This document shows positions 60,332 to 64,000 of a stretch of 64,000 bases of DNA, piece after piece (the first letter of the stretch is position 1; every line of letters starts with the position of its first letter). The notes under the pieces are model-generated. The model did not search any database. It was not told the DNA's origin and saw nothing but the letters and a program-made list of their open reading frames with translations. Source of the stretch: Gymnopilus junonius (lineage: Eukaryota > Basidiomycota > Agaricomycetes > Agaricales > Galerinaceae); assembly GCA_015501075.1 (NCBI GenBank), contig JADNYJ010000125.1, positions 58,312 to 122,311 of the forward strand. The letters are read 5' to 3'. The translations under genes and the position numbers were made by a program.

Positions 60332-61766
60332 TTAGACATCAAGGTCCGGAGTGCACATTTATCACGTACCTCACAGTATTTAGCTATGATCCAGTCATGA
60401 TCGAAGTGGTGTTCCCAGAACTTGCAATTGGCGTCCTGTGGCAGGATGCTTGCCCCATCAATTGGGGCAGCGGGCCTTGTGGGGGCATGGCTCACCTGCT
60501 GGGGTGGGGTGGCACATACCGTCCAAGTCCGGCGGGGGCTAGTTGCAGCAAGGTGCAAGAGCACAATGCTCATCAGTGGCATGAGGTCCACCACACCTTG
60601 CACAGTGGTGCTGGTGGGCCCTACAATCCTTGGTGAGATGAACCCAGTGCTGGCACATGGGGACACCTCATCGGGCAGTGGCAGCTTTACATAAAGCAGC
60701 TCATCCTTGTAGTGAAAGGCCTTGTTGAAAAGCATCTTCATGGTTCATCCAGTCTGGGAGTCCCCAGATCTCGAAGTAGCAGTCGAACTTAGAGCTCTTT
60801 GCCAATTGATGTACGAGGTGCGCATGCCCCGCAAAAGGGGCGCCTGAGAAGAGAGGGCCCTTTCGAGCACTCTCTCAATGTCGGCAATGGTGGTGACAGT
60901 CTTCTGAAAGACATCTGAGTAATAAGGGACATCCAAAACCTTCAAGAAGGCTTTGGACATCGGCATCCAACCCAAGGTGTCAGCCCCTTATAATCATCAG
61001 AGGTGCCTTGGACAATATTATAGATCACACCCCAAAGGAGCATGAGCTCATCAGTCATGGGTACGTGGTTGGTGTGCAGAGCCCACCCATGATAGGTGGG
61101 TTCTGCAGAAGTGATCCGAATGTCGAATCGATCAAGAGCCATCATCTGGTTGACCTCATCAACCAGTGTAGCAAGTATGACATTCTTCTGCTCGAAGTCA
61201 TTGAACACCATGAGAACTTGGCGGTGCATCGGCCCGCCATGACAAAGTCCAGCCTTTAGACTTGCTGGGGTAGAGGGTCTAGTCAGGCCCTGAGAGGGTC
61301 CGGGACTGTGGTCTGGGCCCTGGCCTGAAGCAGCCCGGGTCCAGGTTTGTGGTGCCATCTGAGTGACTGCACACTCAAAGTAATGATTAGTAAGTGATCC
61401 GTGGGTCGAGGACCCCAGAACTGGTGTCCGGAGTTTCGAGGCGAAGGAGCACTTGGGATGGAAGGAAAGGGGAATGGGAGGGGGCCCCAGAGGGGGCAGC
61501 CTCTGATATTGGACCAGCTTGGCCTTCAGTTGCCCTAACAGTTTCTCCAAGAATTGCCTCAACAGTTTCCTCAACAATTTCTCCAACAGTTTCCTCAACA
61601 GTTGCCTCAACAGTTGCCCCAACAGTTGCCTCAACAGTTGCCCCAAGAGTTGTCTCAACAGTTTCTCCAAGAGTTGCCTCAACAATTTCCTCAACAGTTG
61701 CCCCAACAGTTTCTCCAAGAGTTGCCCCAAGAATTGCCTTAACAATTTCCTCAACAGTTTCCCCAA
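60332..61766 (-). pseudogene. Unknown transposon-associated protein, broken
   Basis: Minus-strand frames 60942-61766, 60745-60975 and 60325-60741 join to a protein of unknown family. Blocks include NDFEQKNVILATLVDEVNQM, WALHTNHVPMTDELMLLWGV, VLDVPYYSDVFQKTVTTIAD and KEDELLYVKLPLPDE-like sequence, and the C-terminal part ends in a charged stretch. The N-terminal part is made of the translated 15-bp minisatellite. I do not recognise a domain. The frame changes and location suggest a relic of a mobile element. Confidence 0.35.
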
Positions 61767-61815
61767 TAGTTGCCCAAAGAATTACCCTAACAATTTCCCC
61801 AACAGTTGCCCCAAG
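61530..61815. repeat. 15-bp minisatellite
   Basis: About 19 copies of a 15-bp unit such as CAACAGTTGCCTCAA, with (C/G)AA(C/G)AGTT(T/G)CC variants. Because the unit is a multiple of three and lacks stops in most frames, several frames on both strands stay open (PQQF-type, NSFSK-type and LRQLL-type). Confidence 0.9.
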
Positions 61816-61919
61816 AGTTCACTTCAGATTATCTATATTGTCATGTCTTTGTATCTAGTTGGCTGTAATGTCTAGACAAATAATATTGGACAAAATTTTA
61901 CATCTAATTAATGCTTATA

Positions 61920-62110
61920 TATAATTAATATTAATATTTAATCTAATCTACTTTATCCTATCTAATTATTTTATCTTATCTATATCTTACTGCTTATCTA
62001 ATTGTATATCTTATCGGCTTATCTTATCTATTTATCTTATCTGTATCTTATATCTTATCTCATTATCTTATCTATATCTTATATCTTATCTCATTATCTA
62101 TCAATTTAAA
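61920..62110. repeat. AT-rich TTATCTTATCTA microsatellite
   Basis: Repeats of TATCT and TTATC in mixed order, with two near-identical longer copies containing TCTTATATCTTATCTCATTA near 62050-62095. It follows directly on a TAATTAATATTAATATTTAA stretch. Confidence 0.8.
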
Positions 62111-63006
62111 AGCAGTAAAGCTCACTATCTGCTCATCAAATATGTATTTTGTCATTTGCATGTTTTTTTTTCAGGGATTTTAGAAAGCTAAATGTATATT
62201 TGGTTTCTAGATATAATTATAAAGCAGATAGAGTGCTTTTTATAGCCAAAAGAGCTTTGCAAGGGATGGATGCAGTTTTAAACATTTGGATGAGCCTCTA
62301 AAGTACCATAGATGTAAGTGTTATTAATAGATTTTTCATTAACCAACAATTCTGTACTTGTAGTTAACTCTCTTCTCTAATTCTAACACAAATATAGATT
62401 CTATAGTTCAATACCAATCTATTGATACTATATATGTGTCTATTAAGCTACTATAAGCTATGTAATAATTCAACAACTAGTATTACTATCATAGGCATGA
62501 GTGTTATTAATTGATTTCTCATCAAACTTGGATTATTTTACTTCTGTTGCTTTTAATTTATTTGTTCCCTCAAGTCTGATGATATATATAGAATCTAGGG
62601 CTCAAACTGAACCTGCTGATATGTACTTTGTTATAGTTTGGCCTCTGCATTGTAGAGAAAAATAGACATTGATATATGAGGATCTATCTAAGCTTGCGTA
62701 GTATCAACTAGTTGTACATTAGAATATTCCTGGGTGCATTTAAAGAATATAATTAATATTTTCCTGCTATTGTCTTTTGTAGAATTCACATGAAGCAGCT
62801 GTTGCTATATGTGAGGTGTAATTTCATATTCATCTTTAGTATATGCATGGTTTATTCTACTTGACCTTTGGATAGTAAGTATATACCAGATTAGTATTGA
62901 TTTTCTTTAAGTGTATAATAGTCCTTTCTGAATACTACTATCTATGGAAGAAATTTCAAAGCTGGAAATAATTAGAAGATCTATAATTGAAGATAGATAT
63001 GCAGAC
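62111..63006. other. AT-rich non-coding sequence
   Basis: About 900 bp without a reading frame of note. The phrase ATGAGTGTTATTAATTGATTT near 62500 resembles TAAGTGTTATTAATAGATTT near 62310, so part of it is an old duplication. Otherwise I see nothing. Confidence 0.35.
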
Positions 63007-63480
63007 TGTTAAGTTCTAGACGAAAGGAAGAGCGGAGTAGGCAGAGGAGATCCACGTCGGAGCTACGTTGGAGTACGTCAGTGTCGGAGTTGGTCTTAGC
63101 ATAACGTATGTAGACGTAGGGTTGAGACTTCAGCTTCAACGTGTGTATTGCGCTCCGTTGTCTGGACGTTGTCTCGAATTTCGGAGTCGGATCGGGACGA
63201 GAGAGCAGAGTAGAGAGCGTGGATTGATTAATGAACAATATATGAACTAAGGTACCTAATAATAGTTCTAAGGTTTTTATACTATGGAGGAAACTAAGCG
63301 GAGACTGTACGTGTACTAGTGAGCAGGCAGACGTGTAAGTTACTCTGCTCTACTCGGAGTTGACTAGCTATGTGTAATCTAAGTGTCTACGTGTTCCGGG
63401 ACTTGTAGTACTTCGAGGGGATCATGAGGTCGGAGTTCATATAGTCGGAGATCGGAGTTGGTCGGAGTGCATATATAACA
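63007..63480 (+). mobile_element. LTR (probable 5' LTR) of an element extending past the right edge
   Basis: A 474-bp sequence begins TGTTAAGTTC and ends TATATAACA, giving TG...CA ends and a TGTTA/TAACA inverted repeat. It is rich in GTCGGAGT-like phrases, unlike its AT-rich left flank, so the left border is sharp. A coding region starts 127 bp after its end. The partner LTR would lie outside the window. Confidence 0.55.
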
Positions 63481-63607
63481 GTATTTCCCCCTTAGGCCGA
63501 ACCTTGAGGCCTGTGCGTGGGAATGGTCACGTGCTGGTTGGTTTTGGTTGCTGTGAAATTTTCGTTTGGTCCTCTCTTAATATTGTCATCTACCTCCCCC
63601 CATCATT

Positions 63608-64000
63608 ATGTCGCACACCGATTCCGACTCAGAGGATTTCGAAAACCTCGAAGACCTCGAAGCGCAGGAGCAGAAACTCGCGCTCCAGAGGGAAGAGCTT
63701 CGTCAGAAGCAGGAGCAGATGGAGCAGAGGCGACAGGAGGCAGAGGAGCGTGCAGAGGTGGAACGGGCAGCAGAAGAAGCATGGAAGGCAGCCGAAGCAG
63801 AGCGGAGGAAGCGGCGGAGGTGGAGCGGAGGAAAACCGCGAAGGGGAAGAAGAAGCGCAGAAGGCAGCTGCGGCACAGCAGCAGGTGGTCGCAACGCGGG
63901 AGTCGGCCAGAGTGTATGAGGCGGTGGACGGAGTCATCTGCATCCAGTGCGTGCAGGCGGGGCAGAGTGCCTATGGCCAAGGTAAGTCCCTTTTAATGTT
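63608..64000 (+). CDS. Partial gag-like coiled-coil protein of the LTR element
   Basis: ATG 63608 (MSHTDSDSEDFENLEDLEAQ) opens a Glu/Arg/Gln-rich coiled coil (about residues 15-70). Near 63797 and 63845 the frame must change to keep the repeating helix (AAEVERRKTAKGKKK, then EEAQKAAAAQQQ). The end is a short cysteine motif (CIQCVQAGQSAYGQ, about 63940-63981), just before a GTAAGT splice donor at the window edge. Acidic start, coiled coil and CxxC motif are common in gag-like proteins of Agaricomycete LTR elements. The assignment rests on this and on the LTR upstream. Confidence 0.4.

Noticed and set aside
61519..61875. Three overlapping plus-strand proteins over the 15-bp minisatellite
   Set aside because: Open frames arise only because the unit is a multiple of three and stop-poor; nothing supports translation.

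Overview
The window is nuclear DNA of a filamentous basidiomycete, most likely an Agaricomycete. Genes are split by many 50-60 nt GT-AG introns, and the left part carries a typical Agaricomycete gene set: histone chaperone HIR1, an FTR1/FET3 iron-uptake pair, cytosolic serine hydroxymethyltransferase, a questin-oxidase-like protein and a KAR5-like karyogamy protein. The right part carries hAT, Plavaka-type (CACTA-like), Ty1/copia and other LTR elements. I place it no closer than class, and no RNA gene or CRISPR array was found.

Layout. 1-41.5 kb is gene-dense: a partial membrane protein (-), HIR1 (+), a DUF4336-like metallo-hydrolase (+), a tandem zinc-finger/RING protein (+), FTR1 (-) and FET3 (+) divergently transcribed, SHMT (+), a secreted chitin-binding-like protein (+), a questin-oxidase-like enzyme (+), a large multi-pass membrane protein (-), a KAR5 homologue (+), a CCCH-RRM-RBR E3 ligase (+), a proline-rich protein (-), a small conserved protein (+) and a large acidic nuclear-type protein (+). 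At about 41.5 kb the sequence changes abruptly to a transposon and repeat island that runs to the right edge. It holds a ~160-bp degenerate tandem array split by a ~3.2-kb hAT element, two copies of a ~300-bp block heading the array segments, a decayed Plavaka transposase, a GGGACT minisatellite, a copia fragment with its 3' LTR, a 15-bp minisatellite, and a second LTR with the start of its internal region.

How the genes work together. The clearest functional unit is the divergent FTR1/FET3 pair, the high-affinity reductive iron-uptake permease and ferroxidase. The 516 bp between their start codons hold four copies of ATCTGATAA, the known recognition sequence of fungal iron-sensing GATA repressors (Urbs1/SreA type). 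A fifth copy lies beyond the 3' end of FTR1, inside an inverted repeat. The other genes are housekeeping or developmental neighbours with no shared pathway that I can see.

Caution on quality. Many conserved genes need one or more single-base additions to restore the conserved reading frame (HIR1 about five, the metallo-hydrolase about three, the zinc-finger gene several, FTR1, FET3 and the RBR gene one each). The losses mostly fall in short homopolymers, while SHMT, the questin-oxidase-like gene and the KAR5 gene read cleanly. This is either indel error in the assembly or patchy decay. Coordinates of frame-shifted genes are whole-locus spans, not single reading frames.
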